Assembly: GCF_963667685.1 (NCBI RefSeq)
Contig: NZ_OY763932.1
Location: forward strand, 310,001 to 374,000
Direction: 5' to 3'
DNA length: 64,000 bases
Source of the DNA: Maridesulfovibrio sp.
GTDB taxonomy: Bacteria > Desulfobacterota > Desulfovibrionia > Desulfovibrionales > Desulfovibrionaceae
How positions within the stretch are numbered: the first letter of the stretch is position 1; each line of letters begins with the position of its first letter. The translations under genes were made by a program, and so were the position numbers. Shown piece by piece: positions 9,402-18,725 of the stretch. The notes under the pieces are model-generated. The model worked only from the letters and a program-made list of their open reading frames with translations. It was not told the DNA's origin and made no database searches.

Positions 9402-10215
9402 TCCAGTCTCCTTCACTATCAGCTGACTCAGGGTGAAACTCCAGCACCCGGTGCGGCAATTCACCATGAGTTATCAATTCAATGGGGCAGGTTCCCTTGA
9501 TGGTTTCTCCATAAGCTTCGCTGAGCAGCTCACGGGTTATCTTGGGTTGGTCATGAAGATGAACTTTACGGTTAACGCAGGCCACGGACTTAACGCCCTC
9601 TCCTAGTACAGATATATCATGACTGACCATGACGATTGTCATTTCCTCGTTTAATTCTTTAAGCAAGCTGTAAAGTCCACTTTTACCAGCCTGATCCACA
9701 CTGGCGGCAGGTTCGTCCAAAAGCAGCATTTTCGGATCATCAACTATTGCACGGGCGATGAAAACCCGCTGCTTCTGTCCCCCGGAAAGATCGGAAACCC
9801 TGCGGTCGATGTGCTCCAGCATTCCTACCCGGTCCAGGGCTTTCTCTACTTCACCACCGGAGCCGTTCCCGAACCTGAGACCGAACACTCCTTTAAATCC
9901 GGGCGCAACTTTTCCCATAAGAACCGCATCTCGCACGGTGATAGGGAATGAGCTGGAAACAGTAGTGTACTGCGGCATATAACCTATACATCCGCCATGT
10001 TTTCCAGGCGGCATACCAAGAATTTCAATCCTGCCCTTTTGCGGTTCTATCAGCCCGAGCAAAAGTTTGAGCAGGGTTGTTTTTCCCCCTCCGTTTGGAC
10101 CGATCACAGCCAGATAATCACCGGACAGGATATCAAAACTGATATCGTCCAGAACCGTATGCTGCCCATAACCAAAGCTGACTCTATCAAAATGTATGAC
10201 TTTTTCCTGATTCAT
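9394..10215 (-). CDS. Metal ABC transporter ATP-binding protein (ZnuC-like)
   Basis: The ATPase partner of the downstream permease, 273 residues. Visible motifs are Walker A GPNGGGKTT at 39-47, the Q-loop glutamine at 82, signature LSGGQ at 143-147, and Walker B LLLDEP at 164-169 followed by the switch histidine in VMVSHD. The group transports zinc, manganese or iron; zinc is most likely but unproven here. The C-terminal 50 residues after the ATPase core contain several histidines, which could sense or buffer metal. No clear Zur or Fur operator could be identified in the 213 bases upstream. Confidence 0.9.
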   Translation of the reverse strand: MNQEKVIHFDRVSFGYGQHTVLDDISFDILSGDYLAVIGPNGGGKTTLLKLLLGLIEPQKGRIEILGMPPGKHGGCIGYMPQYTTVSSSFPITVRDAVLMGKVAPGFKGVFGLRFGNGSGGEVEKALDRVGMLEHIDRRVSDLSGGQKQRVFIARAIVDDPKMLLLDEPAASVDQAGKSGLYSLLKELNEEMTIVMVSHDISVLGEGVKSVACVNRKVHLHDQPKITRELLSEAYGETIKGTCPIELITHGELPHRVLEFHPESADSEGDWNV

Positions 10216-10428
10216 TTTCGTTATTTCCTTTAAACGAGCGAACGTGTTTGCGTCGAATCGAGCTTTTATATCAATTGAGAATGAATTGCACTATCTTTTT
10301 AGAGCAGACATTTTCATGCTGCACAGCAGTATAAAGTTTACAAGTTTTTTACTATATGGTTCTTTTACCCATTCATCCCAATCAATTATTATTCCATGCT
10401 TCATAACATTTTAAAAGGAATATGAAAG

Positions 10429-11007
10429 ATGCAATTAATATTCATTGGCGACTCACTCACTTTGGGAGTCAATGACGCCGAAAGACTAAGCTGGCCCGGA
10501 CGTATCTGCAAAGAGCTTGATCCGCAGGGAGTTAAACTCAGCGTATACAATCTTGGAGTACGGGCTTCATCCACCGAGCATATTCAAAACCGATGGGAAA
10601 ATGAAGTTCAGAGCCGAGTACTGCCGGATGTTCCTACAATGCTGATATTCTGCATGGGCGCACCAGATGTGGTGAAGAATATCAGTTTAGACCGGAGCAA
10701 AGCCAACGCGGAATCAATTCTGCGCAAAGCCAAAGATAATCATGACGTGCTTTTCGTCACCCCTCCGCCCATGATTGACCCGGAAAAAGATGCACGGACA
10801 AAAAATCTCGCTTCCGAGCTCTGCAATATATGCGCAAGCCTTGACATTGCGTGTCTGGATATTAACTCCCCACTGCGGGATAACCCCGCTTACATCAAGG
10901 CCCTCAAGGAGAGCGACGGAGTACATCCGAACTCTGAAGGTTACGGCATCATGGCTGAAATGATCGGTAAATTCATTTCCCCCTACATCCTGCCCCACCT
11001 CAGTTAG
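10429..11007 (+). CDS. SGNH/GDSL family hydrolase
   Basis: A 192-residue esterase-type protein of the SGNH fold. Block I with the nucleophilic serine is at the very start (IFIGDSLTLG) and block V with the catalytic aspartate and histidine is near the C-terminus (DGVHPNSEGYG). There is no signal peptide, so it is predicted to be cytoplasmic; many cytoplasmic members are arylesterases or lysophospholipases (TesA/YpfH-like). The substrate is unknown. An AAAGGA-type ribosome-binding site precedes the ATG. A hairpin without a clear T-run lies between it and the next gene at 11044-11070. Confidence 0.82.
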   Translation: MQLIFIGDSLTLGVNDAERLSWPGRICKELDPQGVKLSVYNLGVRASSTEHIQNRWENEVQSRVLPDVPTMLIFCMGAPDVVKNISLDRSKANAESILRKAKDNHDVLFVTPPPMIDPEKDARTKNLASELCNICASLDIACLDINSPLRDNPAYIKALKESDGVHPNSEGYGIMAEMIGKFISPYILPHLS

Positions 11008-11094
11008 ATAACAGCCTCTCCAAAAATTCCAATTACGAACCGGACAGCATTCTCTTGATGGGAATGCTGTCTTCACTTGATAAGGATATTCCAT

Positions 11095-12111
11095 ATGCGA
11101 TCATTTGCCAGTGACAACTATTCCGGTGTCCACCCTGAAATAATGCAGGCTATTATCAACGCCAATGAAGACCATATGTCTTCCTACGGGGCAGACCCGG
11201 TTTGCGCCGTAGCTGAAACATTATTCAAAGAACATTTCGGACAGCAGGCTAAAGTCTTTTTCCTGACCACAGGAACCGCAACCAACACCCTGATACTTCG
11301 CCACCTCTGCAAAAGCTGGAACAGCGTGATCTGCTCTCAAGACGCTCACATAAATGTAGATGAGTGCGGTTCACCGGAAAGCATGGGTATCAAGCTCATG
11401 CTGGCTGAAACCGAGAACGGCAAGATTACTGTTGAAACCATCAAACCGCTGGTTCCTTCCGAACCGGATGTCCACCGTGCCCAACCCGCAGTGGTTTCCA
11501 TCACCCAGAGCACTGAACTTGGCACTCTTTACACAGTGGATGAAATCAAAGCTATCTGTGATTTCGCGCACAGCAAAGGTCTGTTCGTTCACATGGACGG
11601 TGCCAGAATTGCCAACGCAGCGGAAGCGCTCGGCGTAAGCTTCAAAGAAATGACAGTTGACTGCGGTGTTGATGTCTTATCCTTCGGCGGAACCAAAAAC
11701 GGATGTATGTGTGCAGAAGCTGCCGTATTCATCAACCCCGAAGCGGGTGAAAATTTCGAATACCTTCGCAAGCAGAACATGCAGCTTATCTCCAAAATGC
11801 GTTATGTAGGTGCCCAGTTCAAAGCACTGCTCACCGATGAACTCTGGAAACGCAATGCAGCCCACGCCAACTCTCTAGCCCGTAAACTGGCCGATAAAGC
11901 GGGAAAAATTGAAGGTGTAAAAATAACCCGCCCAGTCGAAGCCAACGGGATTTTCGCCATCATCCCCGGACACGCAGTAGAGAAATTGCAAGCCCGATTC
12001 CCCTTCTACGTCTGGGATGAACAGACCGGGGAAGTCCGCTGGATGACATCATGGTCCACCACAGACGAAGATATTGAAAATTTCTGCGCCGCATTGAAAG
12101 AACTGATTTGA
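11095..12111 (+). CDS. ltaE: Low-specificity threonine aldolase (PLP-dependent)
   Basis: A 338-residue fold-type I PLP enzyme of the beta-eliminating lyase/threonine aldolase family, cleaving threonine or allo-threonine to glycine and acetaldehyde. The cofactor lysine is in LSFGGTKNG near residue 200, the PLP-binding aspartate in HMDGARIANA, and the N-terminal ASDNYSGVHPEI is a family hallmark. The frame is open to 11077, but the ATG at 11095 follows AAGGA and matches the family N-terminus. It is the last gene before a convergent neighbour. Confidence 0.9.
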   Translation: MRSFASDNYSGVHPEIMQAIINANEDHMSSYGADPVCAVAETLFKEHFGQQAKVFFLTTGTATNTLILRHLCKSWNSVICSQDAHINVDECGSPESMGIKLMLAETENGKITVETIKPLVPSEPDVHRAQPAVVSITQSTELGTLYTVDEIKAICDFAHSKGLFVHMDGARIANAAEALGVSFKEMTVDCGVDVLSFGGTKNGCMCAEAAVFINPEAGENFEYLRKQNMQLISKMRYVGAQFKALLTDELWKRNAAHANSLARKLADKAGKIEGVKITRPVEANGIFAIIPGHAVEKLQARFPFYVWDEQTGEVRWMTSWSTTDEDIENFCAALKELI

Positions 12112-12154
12112 TAAAAAAGACTCCCCCTCATTCCATGACGGAAAAGAGGGGGAG
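12110..12154 (-). terminator. Terminator for the OlsF-like acyltransferase
   Basis: Stem CTCCCCCTC / GAGGGGGAG. Read on the minus strand it is followed by TCTTTTTTATC, so it ends the minus-strand transcript that passes 12183. Confidence 0.8.
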
Positions 12155-12182
12155 CTTAGTATATAGATTTTGGCCCTGCCTT

Positions 12183-14042
12183 CTAAGCAACTTTTTCATC
12201 TTCTCCAGTGACGCCTTCCTGATCCCCCTCAATGCGACTGAGATGGTAAGCCCGATATTCCCGCCCTTGTTCCTTGCCCATGAATTTAAAAAGGCTGCGT
12301 TCGGAAGTTTCCATCAGGTCAACTACAATCAACCCGTCCAGAGCATTCCCGAAATCCGGGTCCACATTGAATCCCGCCAACCTGCCGCCGATTTTTAAGT
12401 AATGCCGCAGGAGAACCGGAATTCCCATACCTCCCTCAATATCCTGCACCACTTTTTCAAGATCATCCGAATCACAAAAGGAAATGCCCGGGGTATATTT
12501 CTGCCATCCTTTGAGTTTCTTGAACTTCAAGGGTCTGGCAGGTGAAATATATTCTGCAAGATCTGCGCGGCCACTGTAACGCATGAGCGAATCTGCCATT
12601 AACTCGCGTGATATTTTCCTATAGTCATTGGAAATGCTGACACAACCGAACAGGTATCTGTAACGGGGATTCCTCGCCAGATATGCGGCAATGCCTTTCC
12701 AGAGCATCATCAATGAATAAAAATTCTTCTGGTAGCTTCGGCGGATAAACGATCTCCCCAATTCAAGCGCGGGATTTACCCTATCAAAAAACTCAGGCTT
12801 GAACCGGAAAAAGGAATGGCTGTAAACTCCTTTCAGGCCGAACCGGTCAATCTGCTCATCTGTGCGGGCAATGCGGTAAGCTCCGGCAATTTCTTTGCTC
12901 TCCTTGTGCCAAAGCACAAGATGAATGAAAGTATTATCAAAGCGGTCCACATCCACTGCCTGTCCTGTTCCTTCGCCGACATGCCGGAATGTCTTCTCAC
13001 GCAAACGACCAATTTCGTGCAGAACAAAAGGACAGTCCGCTGCATGTACTTCGTGAACAGCAAATTCGTTATTTTCAACCAGGACTGACTTTGAACCAAG
13101 CATAGTAAGCTCTGTAATAATCCTGCGCCGGGCTGTTTGAGCGCTAATTGGTTTTTCTTTTTTCTTGAACGCAGGCAGCGCAACTTTTCTTTTTTTAAAC
13201 CTTAAACTTAGACTGTAAGTCCGGAACCGCAGGTATTCCATAAGTTCCTGTTTACTATCAAAAGAAGAAAGGCGTTCCCCGCTGACAGTATTGCCGACTG
13301 CAAATTCAACCGGTCCAGTTTTTTTCTTCAGATTTTCGCGGGGCAGCAGAACAGTGCGTAGACTGGGATGAACCATACCAGCTGCCTGAAACAAAAGGCT
13401 ATTGCGGCCATGAAAGAAAACGGGAGTCGCACTGGCCCCGGTACGTTTGATGATGCCGCCGACAGTAGGACTCCAGACCGGGTCTTCAACTTTGGCTCCC
13501 TTTAGATTCAGACTGGCAACTTCTCCGGCAGGAAAGACTGCCAGCATTCCACCGGAACGAACCCATTTAACAGCCTCTTTAAGTCCCGAAATATTACCAA
13601 GATGCGAATCCTTACGCCCGAAAGGATCAACGGCTATAAGATGCTCTTTCATTTCAGGAATGAGCCCGAGCATGAAATTGGCCATTATTTTAACGTCAGG
13701 ACGCACGGCTTTAAGCATCTGCATCAGGATGAGACCTTCCACGACTCCAAAGGGGTGGTTGGCTACGACCACAGAAGGCCCGCTTTTAGGGATGCGCTTT
13801 AGTTCCTGACTGTCCAGCTCCACATTAACCCCAAGCAGACTCAAGGCCTTACTGACAAAATCAACCTGCCCCCTTTCCACCCAATGATCTTTATCATGCA
13901 CCCTGCTGTATAATGAATTTAGCTTTGGAAGACACAAAAGGTGAGACAAGGGCTTTTCCACAATGGAAAACAAGGCACCCCTGAATGGGTCCTTGAACGG
14001 TGATTTTAAACTGAATAAATCCGAACATGTTTCATGAACCAT
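12183..14042 (-). CDS. Two-domain acyltransferase, OlsF-like (ornithine lipid synthesis candidate)
   Basis: A 619-residue fusion. The N-terminal half (to about 300) is a PlsC-type lysophospholipid acyltransferase with the variant motif NHPFGVVEG near residue 95, where the acid sits one position later than in the usual NHxxxxD. The C-terminal half (about 310-600) is a GNAT domain of the hemolysin/OlsB type (FDNTFIHLVLW, ELGRSFIRRSYQ). This arrangement matches OlsF, a known bifunctional enzyme that N-acylates ornithine and then O-acylates the lyso-lipid to make phosphorus-free ornithine lipids. The frame is open to 14120, but ATG 14042 is preceded by GGGAG. Function is inferred from domain order; ornithine as the substrate is not proven. 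Confidence 0.72.
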   Translation of the reverse strand: MVHETCSDLFSLKSPFKDPFRGALFSIVEKPLSHLLCLPKLNSLYSRVHDKDHWVERGQVDFVSKALSLLGVNVELDSQELKRIPKSGPSVVVANHPFGVVEGLILMQMLKAVRPDVKIMANFMLGLIPEMKEHLIAVDPFGRKDSHLGNISGLKEAVKWVRSGGMLAVFPAGEVASLNLKGAKVEDPVWSPTVGGIIKRTGASATPVFFHGRNSLLFQAAGMVHPSLRTVLLPRENLKKKTGPVEFAVGNTVSGERLSSFDSKQELMEYLRFRTYSLSLRFKKRKVALPAFKKKEKPISAQTARRRIITELTMLGSKSVLVENNEFAVHEVHAADCPFVLHEIGRLREKTFRHVGEGTGQAVDVDRFDNTFIHLVLWHKESKEIAGAYRIARTDEQIDRFGLKGVYSHSFFRFKPEFFDRVNPALELGRSFIRRSYQKNFYSLMMLWKGIAAYLARNPRYRYLFGCVSISNDYRKISRELMADSLMRYSGRADLAEYISPARPLKFKKLKGWQKYTPGISFCDSDDLEKVVQDIEGGMGIPVLLRHYLKIGGRLAGFNVDPDFGNALDGLIVVDLMETSERSLFKFMGKEQGREYRAYHLSRIEGDQEGVTGEDEKVA

Positions 14043-14180
14043 CGACAGCTCCCTGCTATTGATTTTTGATTCTCCATAATAGCCTGGGAGCCGCCACAAT
14101 ATGTTACCCTGCAGTGACATGTGTTTTACATTTCAAAATTTCAGCAACTCCATTAAATAGAATATTCTATAGTTGCTAAA

Positions 14181-14220
14181 AAATAAAAAGCAGACATAAT
14201 TAGTCTGCTTTTTATTTTTT
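14181..14220 (-). terminator. Terminator for the small gene at 14245-14598
   Basis: A long perfect inverted repeat, AAAATAAAAAGCAGAC with its complement, flanked by A and T runs so that it could work in both directions. It lies just downstream of the minus-strand small gene. Confidence 0.8.
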
Positions 14221-14244
14221 ACTTGTCAAATAGTTTAAAAATAA

Positions 14245-14598
14245 CTATTGAATAGTTCCAAGATCGTCTTTCATATGCCAATGTTCACTTGGGATTGGGA
14301 TGCAGAAACTGCGCTCTGCTATATCGGCGCACAGAATCAAGCCCTTTGAATCCTGATCCCAGAAGACACGGTCGATGAAAAAAGCTACAGCCTGCGAGTT
14401 TGTCAACTTTTCCGGGCGGCTACCGGGCATAAATCTTTGCATCACTGCAACGGCAGCCTTACGCAGGGTTTGAATGGCGTTGGCGGAAATTGCTACATCC
14501 TGAAAATCGAGTTCATGGAGAATTGAGCTTTCACCGGCCATGACTTGGGCAATTTTACCCCGATCCTCTGACGCTTCACGGTATTCATGGTTATTCAT
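14245..14598 (-). CDS. Hypothetical protein, 117 residues
   Basis: A soluble small protein that I do not recognise. It has no signal peptide or membrane segment. The middle (about residues 35-90) looks like an alpha/beta domain with the segments LRKAAVAVMQRF and AVAFFIDRVFW, and the end is rich in histidine and tryptophan. It is supported as a real gene by an AGGAGG site with good spacing before the ATG at 14598 and by its own terminator. It is divergent from the TreZ-like gene, with about 125 bases between the two starts. Confidence 0.68.
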   Translation of the reverse strand: MNNHEYREASEDRGKIAQVMAGESSILHELDFQDVAISANAIQTLRKAAVAVMQRFMPGSRPEKLTNSQAVAFFIDRVFWDQDSKGLILCADIAERSFCIPIPSEHWHMKDDLGTIQ

Positions 14599-14724
14599 GG
14601 TCTGCCTCCTGATGCTGTTACGAGATGCAAGTACTCAATCACATGCAAAAGACGAGCCGACTGTTGGTATCAGGATACATTATTACTAGCTCAAAAACAA
14701 ATTTATTTTAACGCGGGCGCTACT

Positions 14725-16500
14725 ATGAATGATAATTTTTTCGGTGCACGGCTTCATGACGACGGTAAATGTTCTTTCAGAATCTTCGCTCCACATGCCC
14801 AACAAGTTAAAATAACTATACAAAGTAAAGAAACAATCATTGAAGAACTTACGCCGGGCAGATACGGTTTTCATAAAACCACTATCGAGAAAATTACTCC
14901 AGGCGATCTTTATTCTTTCGAAATGGATGGATTAAAATTCATTCCTGACCCTGCATCACATTGGCAACCGGCAGGACTCATGGAACGCTCAGCCATCGTC
15001 GGGCATCATTTTTTTGACTGGTCCGGTGACAGTTTCCAAGGACTAGCCATGGGTGAAATGATCATTTATGAAGCCCACGTGGCGACATTCAGCCCGGAAA
15101 AAAATTTCATAGGAGTATTATCCAGACTGGAATACCTGAAACAACTCGGGATCAACACCCTACAGCTGATGCCTGTGGCACAGTTTTCACGTTTGCAGGG
15201 CTGGGGATATGATACTGTCTATCCATACGCTGTACACACTGAATACGGCAGCCCTGATGAATTGAAAGAGCTTATCAAACAATGCCATCTGAACGGAATC
15301 GCGGTTATAATTGATGTATCTTTCGGAAGCCTGAATCCCGCTGCGAACATGGAGCCTGCTTATGCTCCATTTTTCAGCAAAAAGTACAATGCGCCCAAAG
15401 GGCGTTCTCTTAATTTTGATGAAAAATACAGTTACGGAGTACGTGAATTCTACATACAATGCGCTTTATCATGGTTACGCGACTATAGGATAGACGGGCT
15501 TCGAATCAAAGATGCAGACCACATTCATGACCAGACACCAGTCCACTTTCTTGAAGAACTTTCCGCCCGTATTAAAGAATTTGCCCAAAAAAACAACCGC
15601 ACCTGCGTACTTATAAACGGGGCCAAACGTAATGCTCTGCGCCCGGTACTTCCGCCTGAGAAAGGAGGTTACGGATTAGACGCAATGTATAATGATGATT
15701 TCTATTGCGCGCTGCATAGCCGGGTAACCGGAAACAACAAAGGGCATTTCAAAGATTACTCTGACCCTGACCGCATGGTTTCAGCCATGCAGTACGGATT
15801 TGCTTACCGGGGAGAAATTTCCGAGCACTATATAAGGTTGCAGGGGAGCAGTAAGTCAGAATTACCCGGATGCATGTTTGTAGTCTATTCACAAGGCCAT
15901 GATGAAAACGGCGAACAGGACTCAAGGTGCCGGATCATCGATAAGGCCGGTTTTGAAGCTGCAAAGCTGAGCGCAGGAGCAACCCTGCTCTCCCCATACG
16001 TACCTATGATTTTTATGGGCGAAGAGTATGGGGAGACTGCACCGTTTATATTTTTCGATGATGCTGACAACCCATCAGCATTAAACGAATGCCGACTGGA
16101 CTGGATGAATATTGAAAATGCTCAGGGCCAATCCATGCTTTCCCTGTACCGCAGGCTTATCAAAATCCGCCAAGAACACCCTACTCTTCACGAACCATGC
16201 CGCAGCAGGTGCCATGTGCAGACCATCGCTCAGGGCACTATTTTAATCTTTCGTAACCCCAGTTCAGGAGACCGCAAGTACGCTGCTGTGGTCTTCAACT
16301 TTGGAAAGGAAGAATCCAAGTTTCGTATTTCCCCATACTTACCTGACGGCACATGGGCAACTGAGTTATACAGCGCTGACAAAAGGTATGGAGGTAATGC
16401 TGAAGCACTACCGGACATACTGCCGCAAAACGGAGCTATCAAAATTGCAGGGCAATCCTTTGCCCTGTTTCTATATTCGCCCACAATGAACCCCGCATAG
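14725..16500 (+). CDS. TreZ/GH13-family protein lacking catalytic residues (predicted pseudoenzyme)
   Basis: A 591-residue homologue of malto-oligosyltrehalose trehalohydrolase (TreZ): an N-terminal CBM48-type domain (FRIFAPHAQQVKI), then a GH13 barrel with EAHVATFSPE, ELK and GWGYDTVYPYA segments, and a C-terminal beta domain. The four conserved GH13 regions are degraded. Region I reads DVSFGS near 197 instead of DVVYNH. The nucleophile position in region II is lysine 262 (GLRIKDA instead of G-x-R-x-D). The general acid in region III is glycine 299 (LINGAKRN). Only the aspartate of region IV (GHD, 393) remains. The frame is otherwise intact. Start ATG 14725 was chosen from homology; its ribosome-binding site is weak. 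It precedes malQ by about 120 bases, suggesting a role in glycogen or maltodextrin metabolism by binding rather than hydrolysis. No treY is present. Confidence 0.78.
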   Translation: MNDNFFGARLHDDGKCSFRIFAPHAQQVKITIQSKETIIEELTPGRYGFHKTTIEKITPGDLYSFEMDGLKFIPDPASHWQPAGLMERSAIVGHHFFDWSGDSFQGLAMGEMIIYEAHVATFSPEKNFIGVLSRLEYLKQLGINTLQLMPVAQFSRLQGWGYDTVYPYAVHTEYGSPDELKELIKQCHLNGIAVIIDVSFGSLNPAANMEPAYAPFFSKKYNAPKGRSLNFDEKYSYGVREFYIQCALSWLRDYRIDGLRIKDADHIHDQTPVHFLEELSARIKEFAQKNNRTCVLINGAKRNALRPVLPPEKGGYGLDAMYNDDFYCALHSRVTGNNKGHFKDYSDPDRMVSAMQYGFAYRGEISEHYIRLQGSSKSELPGCMFVVYSQGHDENGEQDSRCRIIDKAGFEAAKLSAGATLLSPYVPMIFMGEEYGETAPFIFFDDADNPSALNECRLDWMNIENAQGQSMLSLYRRLIKIRQEHPTLHEPCRSRCHVQTIAQGTILIFRNPSSGDRKYAAVVFNFGKEESKFRISPYLPDGTWATELYSADKRYGGNAEALPDILPQNGAIKIAGQSFALFLYSPTMNPA

Positions 16501-16622
16501 GATATTCCAATCAAGTAAAAATATACTAACTGGACATATCCACTCTTGCCCTGCAATATGAAAATGATAGAGTCAGCACTGACTTTACGCATACTTTGCA
16601 GAACAAGAAGGAGATTTCTATC

Positions 16623-18134
16623 ATGAAACGGTCCAGCGGCATTCTTTTACACTTTACATCACTTCCTTCCCGCTTCGGTGTTGGCGATCTCGGCCCTGCG
16701 GCATATGATTTCGCGGACTTTCTCGCCGAGTCCGGACAGCGGTTCTGGCAGGTTCTGCCAATAACACCCACCGCTCCGGATCTTTGCAACTCTCCCTATT
16801 CCGGATTTTCTGCATTTGCGGCCAACACTAACCTAATCAGCCCTGAAATCATGGTTGAATATGGACTGCTTGAATATGAAGATATCCTGAACCACACCCA
16901 GCCTGACACAAACAAAGCCGATTTTGATGCCGCAGGTGAAATCAAGGAAACACTGCTGCGTAAGGCTTTCTCAAAAGTAGCAAACACACTGCTGGACGAT
17001 CCGGTTTTTAATCAGTTTATCTGGGAAAACATGCACTGGGTCAACGACTTCGCCCTTTTTACTGCGCTGAAAAAACATTTCAAAGGTGACAGTTGGATCA
17101 CATGGCCAGAGGATATCCGCGACCGCACAGAAGACGGATTGCGTCATTGGGGTGAAAAACTCTATAGAGAAATATTATACGTAAAATTCTGTCAATGGAT
17201 TTTCTTCCGCCAATGGGGGCAGCTGAAAGACCACCTCGAAGAGATTGGGGTGGAACTTATCGGGGATGTTCCGATTTATGTGACTCATGACAGTTCAGAT
17301 GTCTGGGCTAATAAACACATTTTCAAGCTTGACGAGAATGGCAAGCCATATTGCGTTGCCGGCGTTCCTCCGGATTATTTCAGCAAAACCGGACAGCTAT
17401 GGGGAAACCCTGTTTACAATTGGGAAGTACTGCAAAATGAAGGTTTCGGCTGGTGGAGCAGCCGCATGAAGCATAACCTCGGACTTTACCACTGGGTCCG
17501 GCTCGACCATTTCCGCGGGTTTTCGGCATATTGGGAGGTCCCCGCCGATGCAGAGACTGCCACGGAAGGTTACTGGGTTCCTGCACCGGGACACCAGCTT
17601 TTTGAAAAACTCACCGCTGAAGAAGGATGTTTAAGGGTTATCGCTGAAGACCTTGGGCACATCACACCGGATGTAATATGGCTCAAAGACCGTTTTTACC
17701 TGCCGGGCATGAATATTCTGCAATTCTCATTTGGTGAAGATATAGGATACTGCGGGGATGCATTACACAATCACAGACGCAACGCAGTAGTTTATACCGG
17801 AACACATGACAACAATACAAACCGGGGATGGTTCCTTGATGATGCTGACGAAATCAGCCGTAAAAACCTGCTCGCTTATCTTGGCTATGATTGGATTGAT
17901 GATGCTAAAATCTCCTGGGAAATGATCAGGATGCTCATGTCCAGCGTGGGTTGTCTATGTATCATTCAGGCTCAGGATTTACTCAACCTTGATGGAAGTG
18001 CGCGCATGAATGTCCCCGGCGAACCAGTTGGCAACTGGACCTGGAAGCTCACACCTGGCCAGTTAACCCCGCTTATCCGCGAAAAGCTGGGAGAAATGAC
18101 AGAACTTTTTGGACGGACCAGTAAAATTGATTAA
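16623..18134 (+). CDS. malQ: 4-alpha-glucanotransferase (amylomaltase)
   Basis: A 503-residue GH77 disproportionating enzyme that transfers segments of alpha-1,4-glucans and releases glucose, acting in the cytoplasm on maltodextrins or glycogen. Unlike its upstream neighbour it keeps all catalytic residues: the nucleophile aspartate in RLDHFRGF (about 295), the acid-base glutamate in IAEDLG (about 342) and the third aspartate in GTHDNNT. The N-terminal SGILLHFTSLPS block is typical. The ATG at 16623 is preceded by AAGGAG, which decides the start over an in-frame ATG at 16596. Confidence 0.94.
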   Translation: MKRSSGILLHFTSLPSRFGVGDLGPAAYDFADFLAESGQRFWQVLPITPTAPDLCNSPYSGFSAFAANTNLISPEIMVEYGLLEYEDILNHTQPDTNKADFDAAGEIKETLLRKAFSKVANTLLDDPVFNQFIWENMHWVNDFALFTALKKHFKGDSWITWPEDIRDRTEDGLRHWGEKLYREILYVKFCQWIFFRQWGQLKDHLEEIGVELIGDVPIYVTHDSSDVWANKHIFKLDENGKPYCVAGVPPDYFSKTGQLWGNPVYNWEVLQNEGFGWWSSRMKHNLGLYHWVRLDHFRGFSAYWEVPADAETATEGYWVPAPGHQLFEKLTAEEGCLRVIAEDLGHITPDVIWLKDRFYLPGMNILQFSFGEDIGYCGDALHNHRRNAVVYTGTHDNNTNRGWFLDDADEISRKNLLAYLGYDWIDDAKISWEMIRMLMSSVGCLCIIQAQDLLNLDGSARMNVPGEPVGNWTWKLTPGQLTPLIREKLGEMTELFGRTSKID

Positions 18135-18295
18135 TTCACAAACCTAAGACGCCAATATTTAAATAATTTCTTCTGTGTTATAGAATTGTCCCATCTCCGT
18201 AACAGGATTGAGATTTTTTTCCAGACTAGCGGACGTATAAGCCCCATAGTCAAAGGATTTATTAATCTGTTCCACCACAATAGTCGGAGGTTATT

Positions 18296-18646
18296 ATGAA
18301 TTCTTCTCAGAGGGAGTCCATCAGGAAACATCTTGAAGCAAAGCTGGCTGAACTTACTATGCGCACTAAAACACGAAGCACTGCCGTTGAAACCTGTGCA
18401 GATGATAACGAATATGCATCCCGCATCAGCGAGCAGAAAATCAATCTTGCCCTGCATGCACGCGAGGCAAAGCTTATCAGCGAGCTGGAAGAAACTCTCA
18501 GCCGAGTGAACAACTGGGATTTTGGTATCTGCGAAGATTGCGCAGAAGAGATAGCCATTGCCCGCATCAAAGCCAACCCGACCACTCGCTTCTGCGTTGG
18601 CTGCCAATCCCGCATGGAAGAGGATATGTTTGGACGTGTTGGCTAA
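18296..18646 (+). CDS. DksA/TraR family zinc-finger protein
   Basis: A 116-residue DksA-type protein: an N-terminal coiled-coil helix pair and a C-terminal C4 zinc finger (CEDC then CVGC, spaced by about 17 residues). DksA proteins bind the secondary channel of RNA polymerase and, with ppGpp, change promoter activity. The acidic coiled-coil tip pattern DxxDxA of E. coli DksA is not obvious here, so it may be a DksA-like paralogue rather than the global regulator. A strong GGAGG site precedes the ATG. Confidence 0.85.
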   Translation: MNSSQRESIRKHLEAKLAELTMRTKTRSTAVETCADDNEYASRISEQKINLALHAREAKLISELEETLSRVNNWDFGICEDCAEEIAIARIKANPTTRFCVGCQSRMEEDMFGRVG

Positions 18647-18725
18647 TTCTTTTGATAGAATTTCGCTGCGTGGTATATAAATTTTCCTCTTTATTGAGCT
18701 TGGGAAACAGGATAATTATGTATCC

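Noticed and set aside
10216-10428. Zur or Fur operator upstream of the metal ABC transporter
   Set aside because: The AT-rich sequence around 10270-10300 has only a loose resemblance to Fur-type repeats; not enough to call.
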